Shown piece after piece: positions 16,566-25,649 of a stretch of 64,000 bases of DNA; position 1 is the first letter of the stretch, and each line of letters starts with the position of its first letter. The notes under the pieces are model-generated. The model did no database searches. It was not told the origin of the DNA and was given only the letters and a program-made list of their open reading frames with translations. Source of the DNA: Alteribacillus sp. YIM 98480. Its GTDB lineage: Bacteria; Bacillota; Bacilli; Bacillales; Marinococcaceae. The stretch spans positions 1-64,000 of the forward strand of contig NZ_VTOK01000016.1 in NCBI RefSeq assembly GCF_009765375.1, in the 5' to 3' direction. The translations under genes and the position numbers were made by a program.

Positions 16566-17186
16566 TTACTTGCTTATAAACATTTGTGTCCAGTAAACCG
16601 AATGACTGCCTCCTTCCGCATATCCCACACCTATGTGAGTGTACGACTCATTCAGGATATTCTCTCGATGACCAGGACTGTCCATCCACCCCTCCACCAC
16701 TTGGCTGGCTGTTTGCTGACCCGCTGCGATATTTTCGGCTGCTGCTCGGAAATCCACATTATATTCTCGAAGCATTTCAAACGGGGAGCCATAGTTTGGA
16801 GAAGTATGTGAAAAGTATCCATTATTCCGCATGTCTCTTGATTTATGACGTGCAACTCTTGAGACTTCCCAATCCGCTTTCAGCTTAGGTAAGCCATGGT
16901 TCTGCCTTTCGATATTCGTTAACCTGATAACCTCTCTTTCAATTTGTTTTGTCTCATCAATTGACGGAACTTTCACGCGCTGTCCTGGATATATCAGGTC
17001 TGGATTTTCAATCTCCCTATTTGCACTTATAATCTCAGAAAGACCGATATTATATCTTACGCTGATTTTCCAAAGCGTGTCACCCGGTTGGACCGTGTAA
17101 AGGTCGTAGTCCTGAGCTTCTGTCTGAAACGGAAATACTGTTGACAATACGATAACGGTGATAATCATTTTTAATAATTTACTCAT
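16566..17186 (-). CDS. Secreted LysM and CAP (SCP/YkwD-like) domain protein
   Basis: A 206-residue exported protein. Seen: a signal peptide ending near TEAQD (about residues 1-24), one LysM domain (YTVQPGDTLWKISVRYNIG to PGQRVKVP, about 30-73), and a CAP domain with the hallmark segments ARHKSRDMRNNGYFSHTSP (key HTSP), AAENIAAGQ, and SPGHRENILN. LysM would hold it on peptidoglycan; CAP proteins of this YkwD/SafA-associated type are common in spore formers, with uncertain biochemical role. The next gene upstream is the GH18 LysM protein, suggesting both work on the spore or cell envelope. Confidence 0.9.
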   Translation of the reverse strand: MSKLLKMIITVIVLSTVFPFQTEAQDYDLYTVQPGDTLWKISVRYNIGLSEIISANREIENPDLIYPGQRVKVPSIDETKQIEREVIRLTNIERQNHGLPKLKADWEVSRVARHKSRDMRNNGYFSHTSPNYGSPFEMLREYNVDFRAAAENIAAGQQTASQVVEGWMDSPGHRENILNESYTHIGVGYAEGGSHSVYWTQMFISK

Positions 17187-17340
17187 GTACGTACTTTCCC
17201 CAGCAAGAATTTATTCTATGCTAAAGAAAATTTGGCTAGCGCCAATTCTATAAGTGCAGGCGATTGCCTAGTTGCACTTATTCTGATTTCCTCAACATTT
17301 TGACGACGTCGATGATTTTTTATCAGTAAAAAGCTAAAAA

Positions 17341-17452
17341 GCGCAAGCGCATTGCTCACGAGCGACAAGTCCTGGAGGGGCGGCATATGGAAAGCTGATC
17401 TATACTTTCCATTGACGAACCGAAGGAATCTTGAGCTAGTAGGCGCTTGCAC
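17341..17452. repeat. Dispersed repeat family A, copy 1
   Basis: An element of about 112 bases bounded by imperfect terminal inverted repeats (GCGCAAGCGC at the left, GGCGCTTGCA at 17442-17451). Inside are GCGACAAGTCCTGGAGGG and a hairpin with ATGGAAAGC paired to CTTTCCAT. The same sequence recurs at 21506-21582 (truncated) and 40878-40991 (full). Similarity to copy 3 continues about 30 bases past the right end. It lies between the CAP and GH18 genes and encodes nothing obvious. Confidence 0.85.
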
Positions 17453-17494
17453 TAGACATGAAAACGCCAAATATTTATAATTTCTTACCATTTG

Positions 17495-17520
17495 AAAAAA
17501 ACGAGACCGCTGCCGTCTCG
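17495..17520 (-). terminator. Rho-independent terminator of the GH18 gene
   Basis: On the minus strand CGAGAC-GGCAGCG-GTCTCG is followed by seven T residues. It lies about 55 bases after the stop codon at 17576. Confidence 0.85.
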
Positions 17521-17575
17521 GTTCCCTATTTTGGTATCCAAGCATTTTTTATTATTATTTTCACTTTGCATTTTT

Positions 17576-18988
17576 TTATAGTTTTCTCACTGTAAATTGA
17601 TCACGAAGAACAGGCCAGTTTTGTGGAAACGGTATGCCAAGCACCCAATAACTTCCGCCTCTCAACCCGTACTCTTCGATCGTTTCATATTTCACCTGTA
17701 TACTCCGGGCATCTTCAAACCACACTTCATGTTCCTGAGCCGTTTCATCCACATAGCGAAAGAAGGGGGATTGATAGGTTTCATCATATTCGATTGCCGC
17801 TCCGTAATCCGCTGCCAGCTGCAGTGCTTCCTGAGGACTTACCGTACGAGCGAAAGTACCTTCTACCCAGGGTATCCTCCAATCTCTTCCGTATAGCGGT
17901 ATTCCCATTAAAATTTTTTCTCTTGGAATGACAGTTACCGCATAATCCAACACTTCTCTCACTTCATTAATCGGAGCGATTGCAAGCGGTCTTCCACCGG
18001 CCCATCCCCATTCATATGTCATCAGTACGACAAAATCAACAATCTCACCGTGAGCTGGATAATCATGGGCTTCATATAACAGCCCTTCCTGGTCGGCACG
18101 GTCTTTCGGTGCTAAAGCAGTAGATACCGTATACCCTTCCGGATGCAGCCTGGCCACTGTCCGTCGTAGAAAATTGTTATAGTTTTCTCTGTCTTCTGGA
18201 TACACATATTCAAAATCATAATTAACACCTGTGTAGCCTTTGGTGTCCATTGTATCCAAGATGTTAGTGATCAGTATTTCCTGCAGCTCCGTGTTTCTGA
18301 GAATGGTTGCAGCGATATCGGAATCGAACGAGCCATTCGAAAAATTAGTCAATACGAGTAATGGTGCTGTATTCGTTGCTCTTGCTGCTTCTAACACCGC
18401 TATATCCTGCAGCTCCGTGATAGAACCGTCTTCTCGTATGGAGTAAGTGAATGGGGCTATATAGGTAAAGTTTCTTCCTAATGCAAGTACTTCACTGCTT
18501 CCTTCTTCATCCATGCTGGTTGTATAAGCATTAATATCTTTTACTGGTCTCAGTCTCCTTGGGATATAAAGAATCTGGCCGATAAAAAGCATGGTTGGGT
18601 CAGCGATATTGTTCACTGCAATAATTTGGTTCATGGACACTTCATACTGCTGTGCTATAGCCCATAAGCTTTCCCCCGGCTGAACCATGTGAGGAAAATA
18701 AGGAAGGACAAGCATCTCACCTATATAAAGGAAAGAAGGATTGGTGATTTGATTGATCTCCGCGAGCTCTTGAACCGAAACGCCATAACGCTGTGCGATC
18801 TCCCAGAGCGTATCACCAGCCTGTACGACGTATTCACGGCCAGGTTCAGGAATAACGAGCGCCTCCCCCACTACCAGTACATTAGAATTCTCCAATTGAT
18901 TTACTAAAATGATTTGATTGATATCCGTTAGGTAACGCCGGGATATTGCCCATACTGATTCTCCAGCTTCCACCACATGAATCCGCAT
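17576..18988 (-). CDS. LysM-GH18 spore peptidoglycan hydrolase (SleL/YaaH-like)
   Basis: A 470-residue protein with three LysM domains in tandem (about residues 1-47, 52-96 and 99-143; each with a GESVWAI, GDTLWEI or GESLWAI core) and a C-terminal GH18 domain. The GH18 active-site strand reads YTGVNYDFEYVYPED, with the catalytic Glu in DFE. There is no signal peptide, as in SleL/YaaH proteins, which are deposited in the spore coat and act as N-acetylglucosaminidases on cortex fragments during germination. The ATG at 18988 follows GAGGG. Length and layout fit the family well. A coat protein with weak activity is the alternative. Confidence 0.9.
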   Translation of the reverse strand: MRIHVVEAGESVWAISRRYLTDINQIILVNQLENSNVLVVGEALVIPEPGREYVVQAGDTLWEIAQRYGVSVQELAEINQITNPSFLYIGEMLVLPYFPHMVQPGESLWAIAQQYEVSMNQIIAVNNIADPTMLFIGQILYIPRRLRPVKDINAYTTSMDEEGSSEVLALGRNFTYIAPFTYSIREDGSITELQDIAVLEAARATNTAPLLVLTNFSNGSFDSDIAATILRNTELQEILITNILDTMDTKGYTGVNYDFEYVYPEDRENYNNFLRRTVARLHPEGYTVSTALAPKDRADQEGLLYEAHDYPAHGEIVDFVVLMTYEWGWAGGRPLAIAPINEVREVLDYAVTVIPREKILMGIPLYGRDWRIPWVEGTFARTVSPQEALQLAADYGAAIEYDETYQSPFFRYVDETAQEHEVWFEDARSIQVKYETIEEYGLRGGSYWVLGIPFPQNWPVLRDQFTVRKL

Positions 18989-19178
18989 GATACCCTCACC
19001 TCACAGGCAGTCTCTTTTTACCATGCTATTCATGGGAGTCCCGTCCTATTATGTATTTCGGTTTTCCGTAAATTAGGTATGAAATAGAAGTCTAAAACTT
19101 CCATAAAAAGGAATATTTTAAAAAATAAAAACACAATGCCCTAAAACAGTTCTCTTCATTTTTATTAAAAAATAAAGA

Positions 19179-19682
19179 TTACCTTGTTATTTCTTCAATT
19201 ATTTCACCATCAGAAGAAAGACCTGTTATAGTAGAATCCAAAAGCTCTTCTCCATCTGTAATGAAGAACCAAAACTTTTCACCGTTGTAATATTCAACAA
19301 TATTTGCTGTGTATTCGTTTCCGCTTTTAGTTTCAACCCTCACTTTTTCAATTGAAGGGTTTAAGATTTTACCTTTAAGTAAATCTGTATAATCAGAAAA
19401 GTAAGGAGCTATATTTGAAAAACCCCAGTCTAATTTATTTTCATAAGTAAGCTGACCACTGCTTCCACTAACGAATTTCCAGCCAAATAGGTTCTTTTTT
19501 AAGAGGGCACTTCCAAAATATTGTTGGTTAGTATGACCCCATTCATAAAAGGCAATAGCTTTATTGTTATCGAGTAATTCGATATGTGCCAAATTAGTCA
19601 GTGGTTGATTTAATGAATTTACAACCTTTTCAATTTCTTGCACGTCGTCTTTCAATGCTACGTTTATAAAATAAAAACCCAA
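19179..19682 (-). CDS. Hypothetical membrane-anchored protein
   Basis: A 167-residue open frame that I cannot assign. It has the motif YEWGHTNQQYFGSALLKKN and a C-terminal SIEKVRVETKSGNEYTANIV segment. The TTG start at 19682 falls inside a hydrophobic stretch: the frame stays open upstream, reading ILKKLIYIISIGVIVLGFYF, a typical N-terminal membrane anchor. A GGAAGGGG sequence lies before an ATT codon at 19727, so the true start may be this rare codon. The product would be anchored to the membrane with its main domain outside. Confidence 0.6.
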   Translation of the reverse strand: MGFYFINVALKDDVQEIEKVVNSLNQPLTNLAHIELLDNNKAIAFYEWGHTNQQYFGSALLKKNLFGWKFVSGSSGQLTYENKLDWGFSNIAPYFSDYTDLLKGKILNPSIEKVRVETKSGNEYTANIVEYYNGEKFWFFITDGEELLDSTITGLSSDGEIIEEITR

Positions 19683-19907
19683 TACAATTACACCTATGGA
19701 TATAATATATATGAGTTTTTTTAAAATATAGACCGCCCCTTCCCACTTCAGCCATTACCTTACGAATGCTTATTAGATTAAATTTCTTATTCCACTAAAC
19801 TGCTATAGTTTGATAATAATTATTTCAAAGTGGAAAGGGTAACTCAATACGTCTTTCCTATTAGTAAAACTCTTAACAAAGTTAAACATTCCGAAACACC
19901 TCCAATA

Positions 19908-19934
19908 CAAAAACGGCCAAAATTTGATGGCCGT
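19908..19934 (-). terminator. Terminator-like hairpin
   Basis: On the minus strand ACGGCC-ATCAAATTTT-GGCCGT is followed by TTTTTG. No minus-strand gene lies directly upstream except the Lrp-type gene, which has a nearer hairpin. Confidence 0.6.
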
Positions 19935-20154
19935 CCAATGTCTATGAAAGTTTTTCAAATAGTCTGTTCTATGGTTATACTACGTTAATTTTAAAAAAAG
20001 ACCTTTTGGATCCTATTGGTGGTTATGTTTCGTGGAATACAGTGCGATTGCCACTGTAGTTATTGCAAATCTTGGTAATTATTTCAGGAATCATAAACCG
20101 TTGCATTAAGATATTATAAATTGATAGTTTTAAGTATTTTCTCTTTCTCTCATT

Positions 20155-20189
20155 AAAAAAAGACGCTTTCCGAGGTGCGGATAAACGCC
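20155..20189 (-). terminator. Terminator of the Lrp-type gene
   Basis: On the minus strand GGCGTTTATCCG pairs imperfectly with CGGAAAGCGTC and runs into seven T residues, about 30 bases after the gene's stop. Confidence 0.65.
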
Positions 20190-20217
20190 CTATTCTAAAA
20201 AATATTTTTAAATTTTT

Positions 20218-20652
20218 TTAATCCCCATTATTTATTAATGCCCTATTTTTAATAACAATCGATAATTTATAGTTTGCATGCTCGTTTAAGTCTTCCAAAA
20301 ATGTATTTAATATTTCATGAGGGGGAAACTTACATTCGAGCAGGTAACAACCATCTCCACTGATTTTATAGTTATGTATGATGTATTGTTCTTGGGTTTT
20401 TATGAACGACAGATAAGGTTGATGATAAGTGCTTTTTATCATGATAGTAATAAAAACATGCATCATCCACCCTAATTTTACTTGATTCACTTTAATTGTA
20501 TATCCCTCAATCACTCCATCATCCTCTAATTTTGCAACTCTATCTGAAGCAGCTTGTCCAGTCAGATGGACTTTCTCGCCTAATTCTTTCATCGTGATAC
20601 GACTGTTCTTGGATAGTTCTTCTAAAATTCGCACATCCGTGTTATCTAACAT
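20218..20652 (-). CDS. Lrp/AsnC family transcriptional regulator
   Basis: A 144-residue regulator with an N-terminal winged helix (MLDNTDVRILEELSKNSRIT, then KELGEKVHLTGQAASDRVAK) and a C-terminal ligand/oligomer domain (about 65-140). Start ATG at 20652 behind AAAGGAG. Family members respond to amino acids or small metabolites and often control the divergent neighbour. Here the divergent neighbour is the metallo-hydrolase gene starting at 20770, 117 bases away, so that gene is the likely target. Since that target is broken, the regulator may now be orphaned. Confidence 0.92.
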   Translation of the reverse strand: MLDNTDVRILEELSKNSRITMKELGEKVHLTGQAASDRVAKLEDDGVIEGYTIKVNQVKLGWMMHVFITIMIKSTYHQPYLSFIKTQEQYIIHNYKISGDGCYLLECKFPPHEILNTFLEDLNEHANYKLSIVIKNRALINNGD

Positions 20653-20769
20653 TTATTCAACTCCTTTGATTGATCAAGTCAAACTGCCAAAATTCTTGAT
20701 TTAATCTATGTATCCATTAATTGGTCATATTATAGAATAAACGTAGTTCTGAGAAAAGGAGTTTTGAAC

Positions 20770-21500
20770 ATGAATATCCAACAAATTCGTAATGCAACAC
20801 TAGTTGTTCAATATGCAGGGAAAAAGTTTTTAATTGACCCGTTTTTAGCAGATAAAGGGACTTATCCACCTTTCCCAAATTCATTAAGACAAGAACAAAA
20901 TAACCCTTTATTATTAATGTAGATGCTGTGATTGTCACTCATCTACATTTAGACCATTGGGATGACGTTGCCAAAGATGTATTGCCAAAAAACATTAAAA
21001 TATTTATACAAAATGATGAAGATGCGAAAGAAGTGAAAAACGCAGGCTTTCAAAACGTAGAGGTTTTGCAGGAAGATACGTCCTTTGACGATGTGAGGTT
21101 AATAAAAACAAAAGGTGAGCATGGTAGAGGTGAAATACAGAAAATTGCCGGTGAAGTGTGCGGCGTTGTCTTCAACCATCCAGAAGAAAAAACGTTATAT
21201 GTAGCTGGGGATACGGTTTGGTATGAAGCTGTTCAGAAAGTAATTGAAATACACAAACCAGAAATCATTGTTGTAAATGGCGGGGATAATCAATTCCTCG
21301 AAGGCGGCTCTCTTGTCATGGGGAAAGATGATATCTATGAAGTATATAAAGCTGCTCCTAACGCAAAAATTATTTCTGTCCATATGGAAGCTGTAAATCA
21401 TTGGACATTATCAAGAGAAGAATTAAAAAACTTTATTAATGAAAAAGGAATCTCTTCTCATGTTTTTGTGCCAGTCGACGGAGAATCATACTCATTTTAA
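20770..21500 (+). pseudogene. Metallo-beta-lactamase-fold hydrolase, frameshifted
   Basis: The gene starts at ATG 20770 behind AAGGAG and reads MNIQQIRNATLVVQYAGKKF and LIDPFLADKGTYPPFPNSL, then runs into a TAG at 20921. The rest lies in another frame: NVDAVIVTHLHLDHWDDVAK (zinc motif HLHLDHW), AGDTVWYE, and the C-terminal VHMEAVNHWTLSREEL, ending at 21500. Around the junction about ten codons expected in the family appear to be missing, so a small deletion plus frameshift is likely. The zinc ligands survive, but translation from the natural start would stop early. A shorter product from the ATG at 20928 would lack the first strands. Confidence 0.75.
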
Positions 21501-21505
21501 GAAAA

Positions 21506-21582
21506 GTGCAAGCGCCTTGCTCACAAGCGACAAGTCCTGGAGGGTCGGCATATGGAAAGCTGATCTTTGCTTTCCATTGACG
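21506..21582. repeat. Dispersed repeat family A, copy 2 (truncated)
   Basis: GTGCAAGCGCCTTGCTCACA starts a 77-base stretch nearly identical to the left part of copies 1 and 3, including the ATGGAAAGC...GCTTTCCAT hairpin. The right third with the second terminal repeat is missing. It begins five bases after the hydrolase stop codon. Confidence 0.82.
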
Positions 21583-21639
21583 TCCCTCCGAAAAGGTTTA
21601 TTATGAAAATCAAATTCCCACTTGAATCTTAGTCATCTT

Positions 21640-21933
21640 TCATAGTTGTATGGCTCCATTTAACACATCTTCTTTGGTACGCCAGTGAATCGAATGTTCT
21701 GTAACGACATCAACCTTTATTTTAAGTAAGTCTTCCATTTCTTGTTTAAAACGTATCAAATCAAACAAACTTCTTCCTTCTGCGAAATCCACTAGCAGAT
21801 CAATGTCACTCGCAGATCCGTCTTCAGACCTTGCAACCGAACCAAATACTCTTACATTTTTTTAATGCGATGCTCCCTTGCTATTTTCAAAAACAAAATC
21901 GCGTTTTTCTTGAAGATCGTCTAACATACACAT
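21640..21933 (-). pseudogene. MntA-like nucleotidyltransferase, frameshifted
   Basis: The minus strand starts at ATG 21933 or 21927 (LDDLQEKRDFVFENSK) and, after a seven-A run near 21860, shifts frame into NVRVFGSVARSEDGSASDID, then LLVDFAEGRSLFDLIRFKQE, and ends at 21640. GSVARSEDGSASDIDLL is the GS(X)10DxD core of the minimal nucleotidyltransferases that act as antitoxins of HEPN toxins (MNT-HEPN systems). No HEPN partner is found beside it. The break is one base in a homopolymer, so it could be a sequencing error; otherwise the gene is dead. Confidence 0.75.
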
Positions 21934-22176
21934 CCCTCGCAATCTTCATGCCTTCTTGAGTTCATTATATCATGTTCTAAAACTTGTCTGAATATTCATT
22001 TTTTGGTCTCTAACCTAAATATAACAAGGATGAGGAGCCGCAGTTCATTGAACATTTATTACTTATTAGTGGATCATCTCTTCAGCAATCGCGCCCTTAT
22101 ATGAAATAAGCACCTTTGTTGAATTCCTATACCATATATTTGATAGTCTCTAAAGTATTATTTTTATTATATTTAC

Positions 22177-22653
22177 CTAATTCGAATCAAATGCTTCCCG
22201 ATAAAATTCCCTTAACTCAGCTCCATTATCCGGCCATTCAGGAGGCTGCTTGTTAACCATCATACCCAATGCATCAAGACAGCGGTGCCATCCTGCAGCT
22301 GTTGCGGCCGCCCAAGACCAGTCATCAAACGTATGCTCAAATGTCATTCGGCATCCATCGGGGGTGTTCTGCAATTCAATTCGCAGCAAATCATCAACCT
22401 CACGAAAAGCAAAAACCACAGGCGGTTCGAATGCAGTAATCACTCCTTCATATTTCGTTCCTTCTCCATCATCAAAGTCAATTTTGCCACCTTCATTGAG
22501 ATCCATCTCTCCTGTTGCAAACGGATACCACTTGGTAAAGTAATCGGGATCCGTTATGCAATGGAAAACACTCTCAGGTTCATGTGCAAAAAAACGCTCA
22601 AATTGCAAAACACAACGGCCATCTCTTTCATATAACTTTCCATATTCATTCAT
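22177..22653 (-). CDS. SRPBCC (AHSA1/START-like) domain protein
   Basis: A 158-residue ligand-binding-fold protein. Seen: FERFFAHEPESVFHCITDPDY, the WYPFATGEMDL segment, FEPPVVFAFRE and C-terminal AAGWHRCLDALG, the standard order in the Aha1/CalC-like (AHSA1) group. Such proteins are often small cytosolic factors or self-protection proteins with unknown ligands. The ATG at 22653 has AGAAGGA upstream; a GTG at 22668 would add five residues but overlap that site. It stands alone, so nothing in the context narrows its job. Confidence 0.85.
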   Translation of the reverse strand: MNEYGKLYERDGRCVLQFERFFAHEPESVFHCITDPDYFTKWYPFATGEMDLNEGGKIDFDDGEGTKYEGVITAFEPPVVFAFREVDDLLRIELQNTPDGCRMTFEHTFDDWSWAAATAAGWHRCLDALGMMVNKQPPEWPDNGAELREFYREAFDSN

Positions 22654-23101
22654 ATTCTTCCTTCTCACATTTTATTTTTATTTCAATATTAACATATGGC
22701 CCGATTGCGGTTAATCTTATATTACTTTTACCAGAGGAAATCCCTTCAGCTAAAAGCATATCCAAAGGGGCAAAACGCTACGACTTTATTTTAAAACTAC
22801 AACTATCAAACAGAGTGGCGGCCTTAACCAGCTACTTTTTTACAAATAATTTGTTAAAAAAGCAAGGAGCACATAATTACTCGAATTGGCTTGTCATGTT
22901 TAGTAAATAATTTTTTAAAAATAGAGCCGGACCCTGACCATAGCAGCAGCGTTAACCATCCTAGAAAAATGGCTAGAGTTAAATAAAAACGATGGATGTT
23001 ACAGAATGTTGAAACGGCAAATTAAAAACACTCATTACTGTTAAAAAGAACAAAATTTATTAACATGACCAGCAAAAAAAGCGAACTTAATTATGCTGTA
23101 A
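22654..23101. other. Intergenic region with a short repeat
   Basis: No gene recognised. Around 22740-22800 there is a stretch (core ATCCAAAGGGGCAAAACG) resembling one at 36690-36745; see repeat family C. Confidence 0.4.
22740..22800. repeat. Short repeat family C, copy 1
   Basis: The core ATCCAAAGGGGCAAAACG and flanking bases resemble 36690-36745 over roughly 55-60 bases with gaps. The minus strand of both could encode a similar short peptide (KVVAFCPFG here, KVAPFYPFG there), so this may be a shared gene fragment. Confidence 0.4.
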
Positions 23102-23374
23102 CCCGATCTAAGACCAGATCGATTTGTACATTATTTTGTAAATGAAGTCCAAGAGGAACAGCCGCTTCTTCAAGTTAATGTTCCAGAAAGGACGTATTTA
23201 ATAACACAATACAACGGTGAAAATATTGAACAAACGTATGGAAAAATCTTAGAATGGATAGAACGAGGCGATTATGTTCCTTATGAAGAAACAAGAGTCA
23301 CATACAATGATGACTTACCGATAAAATACGAAGAGTATTCGAGTGATTCCGATCCGTATCTTTGTCGTTTTTGA
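23102..23374 (+). pseudogene. Fragment of an effector-binding-domain protein (GyrI-like)
   Basis: An open stretch without a start codon reads PDRFVHYFVNEVQEEQPLL, then VPERTYLITQYNGENIEQTY, GKILEWIERGDYVPYEE and a tail KYEEYSSDSDPYLCRF, ending at 23374. It begins right after a stop codon. The pattern (aromatic strand, then YGKILEWI helix) resembles the C-terminal half of GyrI-like/effector-binding domains found in MerR-type multidrug regulators. The DNA-binding half is missing, so this is a remnant. Confidence 0.55.
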
Positions 23375-23564
23375 CATATTAATACCGATTGTTCATGTTT
23401 AACGAAATCAGTCCGCATCGATCGTTTATATGTTAAATCTTTTGTAAAGTCCAGATTTTCCACTTTATACTTCATATTTTTAAAGTATAATGAAAGAGCC
23501 AAACGGAGCATTATTCAAACTATATTATAAAAATGCAGTACCGCATGAAGAAGGAGGGAAAAGT

Positions 23565-23954
23565 ATGAGTGAAACAATGTTACAGAAGATATTAGAAGAA
23601 TTGAAAGAAATGAATGTTGAAGTGAAAGGAATGAAGACGGAACAACAACTTACAAACCAACGGCTTACATCTCTTGAAACAAATCAGCAGCAGACCAACC
23701 AGCGGTTTGACACATTCGAAACCGAGCAGCAGCAAACCAATCAGCGGCTTCACACTTTCGAAACCGAGCAGCAGCAAACCAACCAACGGCTTGACGTAAT
23801 AAAAACGGAGCAGACCCTAATTAAACAGGCTGTGTTAGAGACAAATGAAATTGTTCACAGATTGGAATTAAATCAAGAAAAGCATGAACGTATTCTTGAT
23901 CTGCTCTCTAGACGTTCTATTGAGCAGGAAGCTGAACTCAAGAAAATGAAGTAG
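23565..23954 (+). CDS. Coiled-coil protein with 14-residue tandem repeats
   Basis: A 129-residue protein of unknown function. Residues about 25-80 hold four tandem copies of a 14-residue unit (consensus TEQQQTNQRLxTFE), that is two heptads each, giving a long continuous coiled coil; at DNA level the 42-base units are nearly identical. The C-terminal part (IVHRLELNQEKHERILDLL) continues the coil. The ATG at 23565 has a strong AAGGAGGG site; an upstream ATG at 23490 does not. Copy number in such arrays can change by slippage. The product is probably a cytosolic oligomerising protein. Confidence 0.78.
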   Translation: MSETMLQKILEELKEMNVEVKGMKTEQQLTNQRLTSLETNQQQTNQRFDTFETEQQQTNQRLHTFETEQQQTNQRLDVIKTEQTLIKQAVLETNEIVHRLELNQEKHERILDLLSRRSIEQEAELKKMK

Positions 23955-24481
23955 CTTAGCATCGTCATGAATGTGAATGCTCTTAGTTACCACAGCTCCC
24001 CATCATTTTCTTTATAAGATTCCGTCCTATTACATCTAAGTACTTTCTTGTGTTCCGCTCAATAGACCCCGATCCTACGAGTGAAACAGCGTTTTAATTC
24101 CAATTACTTAATAATCCAATCTCACACGTTTTATCCTTAGACGTTATAAACATGCTTGTCTCTTCAAATGGAGGCTGCAGAAAATTTAGCGGACACCACT
24201 CTTTTATTTCTTACGGAAGTAATTCCAGCAAATAACGAATTCAATGACCGCTTCACTCTAATGTACACCCTATTTTTGTCCCCCAGTAACTTCATTATCT
24301 GTTTGAGAGACGTCATTAAAGGTTGCAACCTTATTGGCTTTGAGAAGAATACAAAAACGAGATGAAATTTGTAAATAGGTGGGTTTGAGTTGGGGGCTTA
24401 TCTTTAAATGCTGGAATTATTGTGTAAGTATTTCATTGTTCATTACAAATGTAAAGAAATCCAATTCTCTTTCTAGTAATC
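23955..24481. other. Gene-free stretch
   Basis: No promoter, repeat or convincing gene. A short plus-strand open frame at 24156-24365 has no ribosome site or recognisable sequence. Confidence 0.4.
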
Positions 24482-24739
24482 TTATATTCGGTCAGGACAT
24501 CCATATTCCATTACGTTTTCTAAATAGATTCTATCTTTAAAATCGCCGTGGGCATCCTGTTTCACTTTCCTTATTTTTTTACCGTCTCTATATTTCCCCC
24601 ATAAACTTCCGCGAGAGAGTGAATACTTTCCATCACATCTGCTAGTTTTTCGAGCGCTTCCTTATTATTATTAACCTGCAGATTCCGCTGCCTCTTCCTG
24701 CAGCTTTTTCTTTAATTCTATCGCAAACTCATTTTTCAT
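24482..24739 (-). pseudogene. MazG-like/phosphoribosyl-ATP pyrophosphohydrolase remnant
   Basis: On the minus strand three frame segments line up with the family: KNEFAIELKKKLQEEAAES, then KEALEKLADVMESIHSLAEV (the EEALEELADILEVIHALAE helix that binds magnesium), then IRKVKQDAHGDFKDRIYLEN, ending at 24482. Two frameshifts separate them, one in a run of seven A. The N-terminal YNKLVRDxIP region is missing. So this is a truncated, twice-shifted house-cleaning NTP pyrophosphohydrolase gene. Confidence 0.72.
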
Positions 24740-24986
24740 TAAAGGGTTACGGTGCAGCGCTTGTGGAAAAAATGAAGAAAAAGCGTCTTTCGCCGATCAG
24801 TTAATGAAACAGAAGCAGACTTTGCAAATGCAAAGTACAAAACTTGGAGAAGAAGTACAATAATTTACAACCGGCAAACCTACTGCTGTTATTGCATAAG
24901 AATCATTATAGATACAGCGGCTCGAGCTTAACTGGACGTTTAAACCGACAACCTTTTTCTAGTGATAAATGATCAGTGATTAAATC

Positions 24987-25027
24987 GGGGCTGGCCTTCC
25001 ACTGCTATAAACAAAAGTGTCAGCCCC
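24987..25027 (+). terminator. Terminator-like hairpin
   Basis: GGGGCTGGC at 24987 pairs with GTCAGCCCC ending at 25027, followed by TTCTTTATT on the plus strand. The gene it served is not evident, perhaps the decayed fragment at about 24770-24870. Confidence 0.6.
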
Positions 25028-25112
25028 TTCTTTATTCTGAATATATATAGTCGGGTTTACTATAATTAACGTTTATTGTAAACCATTTTTTCGATTCTTT
25101 TGTTTAGACGCA

Positions 25113-25285
25113 TCGGACACCTTCGTTTTTACTTCCAATGCAATACGTCCTTCCAGCAATAATAAATAATATTCCGTACCTGGCTGAACCAGCGATCTCT
25201 TCTCTATAATTAAATGAAAGGGCTGTATTAAAAAGGTTAATTTAATCATCATCTGTAAACTTTTCGAATGAGGAAGGTGAAGCGC
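25113..25285. repeat. Dispersed repeat family B, copy 1
   Basis: About 170 bases resembling 37068-37245, with long shared blocks such as CCAATGCAATACGTCCTTCC, AATTAAATGAAAGGGCTGT and TTAAAAAGGTTAATTTAATC, ending at GCGCCGCGGCAAA (CGCCGCGGCAAA in copy 2). On the minus strand both copies keep an open frame with MIKLTFL(I/R)QPFHLI and LLEGRIAL(E/D)V, which suggests a fragment of one coding gene, not recognised by me. Confidence 0.75.
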
Positions 25286-25649
25286 CGCGGCAAAAAAGAC
25301 ACTACGATAGTGAGCAAATAGAGTTAGAATAGATGTCTCACTTAACAAAGTTAAACATACCCAAGTAACCATTTATACAGATCTAAAGTCTTGTGATCTA
25401 CCTACTATAACTCATCTTTTGGAAGGTATTTTTAACAAAATGTTCCATTCCCACTCTCCAAAAACATGACTAATGTTTCATTCCAAGAAATGATTTATTT
25501 ATGTATATTAAAGTTTAGACTGTTTCAAATTTTCTAATACTTTAGGTCTGTTTAAGTGTATTACGGAACAAAGTATCACAAAATACTAAGGCTGCTGTCG
25601 TTGGATTGGCAGGCAGCCAAGTTTGTTCTATTTGTTTAGGAGGGGTATC

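Larger units (their letters stand above)
19728..20217. other. Intergenic region with two minus-strand terminators
   Basis: Contains the hairpins at 19908-19934 and 20155-20189. Nothing coding is recognised in the rest. Confidence 0.45.
24740..25649. other. Intergenic region upstream of the large coiled-coil gene
   Basis: Holds the terminator at 24987-25027 and repeat family B copy 1 (25113-25285). A plus-strand fragment near 24830 reads FADQLMKQKQTLQMQSTKLG without a start and may be the tail of a lost gene. Between 25400 and 25640 is the presumed promoter area of the next gene, where I see no clear -35/-10 pair. Confidence 0.45.

Noticed and set aside
17341-17452. Repeat family A as a CRISPR array or riboswitch
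   Set aside because: Copies are dispersed singly across 23 kb rather than in tandem, and no known aptamer core is recognisable.
17216-17545. Minus-strand open frame of 109 codons between the CAP and GH18 genes
   Set aside because: It runs through repeat family A and a terminator hairpin, has no ribosome site and matches nothing.
22250-22635. Two plus-strand open frames opposite the SRPBCC gene
   Set aside because: These are antisense shadows of a gene with clear family motifs.
24156-24365. Plus-strand frame of 69 codons
   Set aside because: There is no ribosome site, recognisable sequence or terminator, and it lies among decayed DNA.
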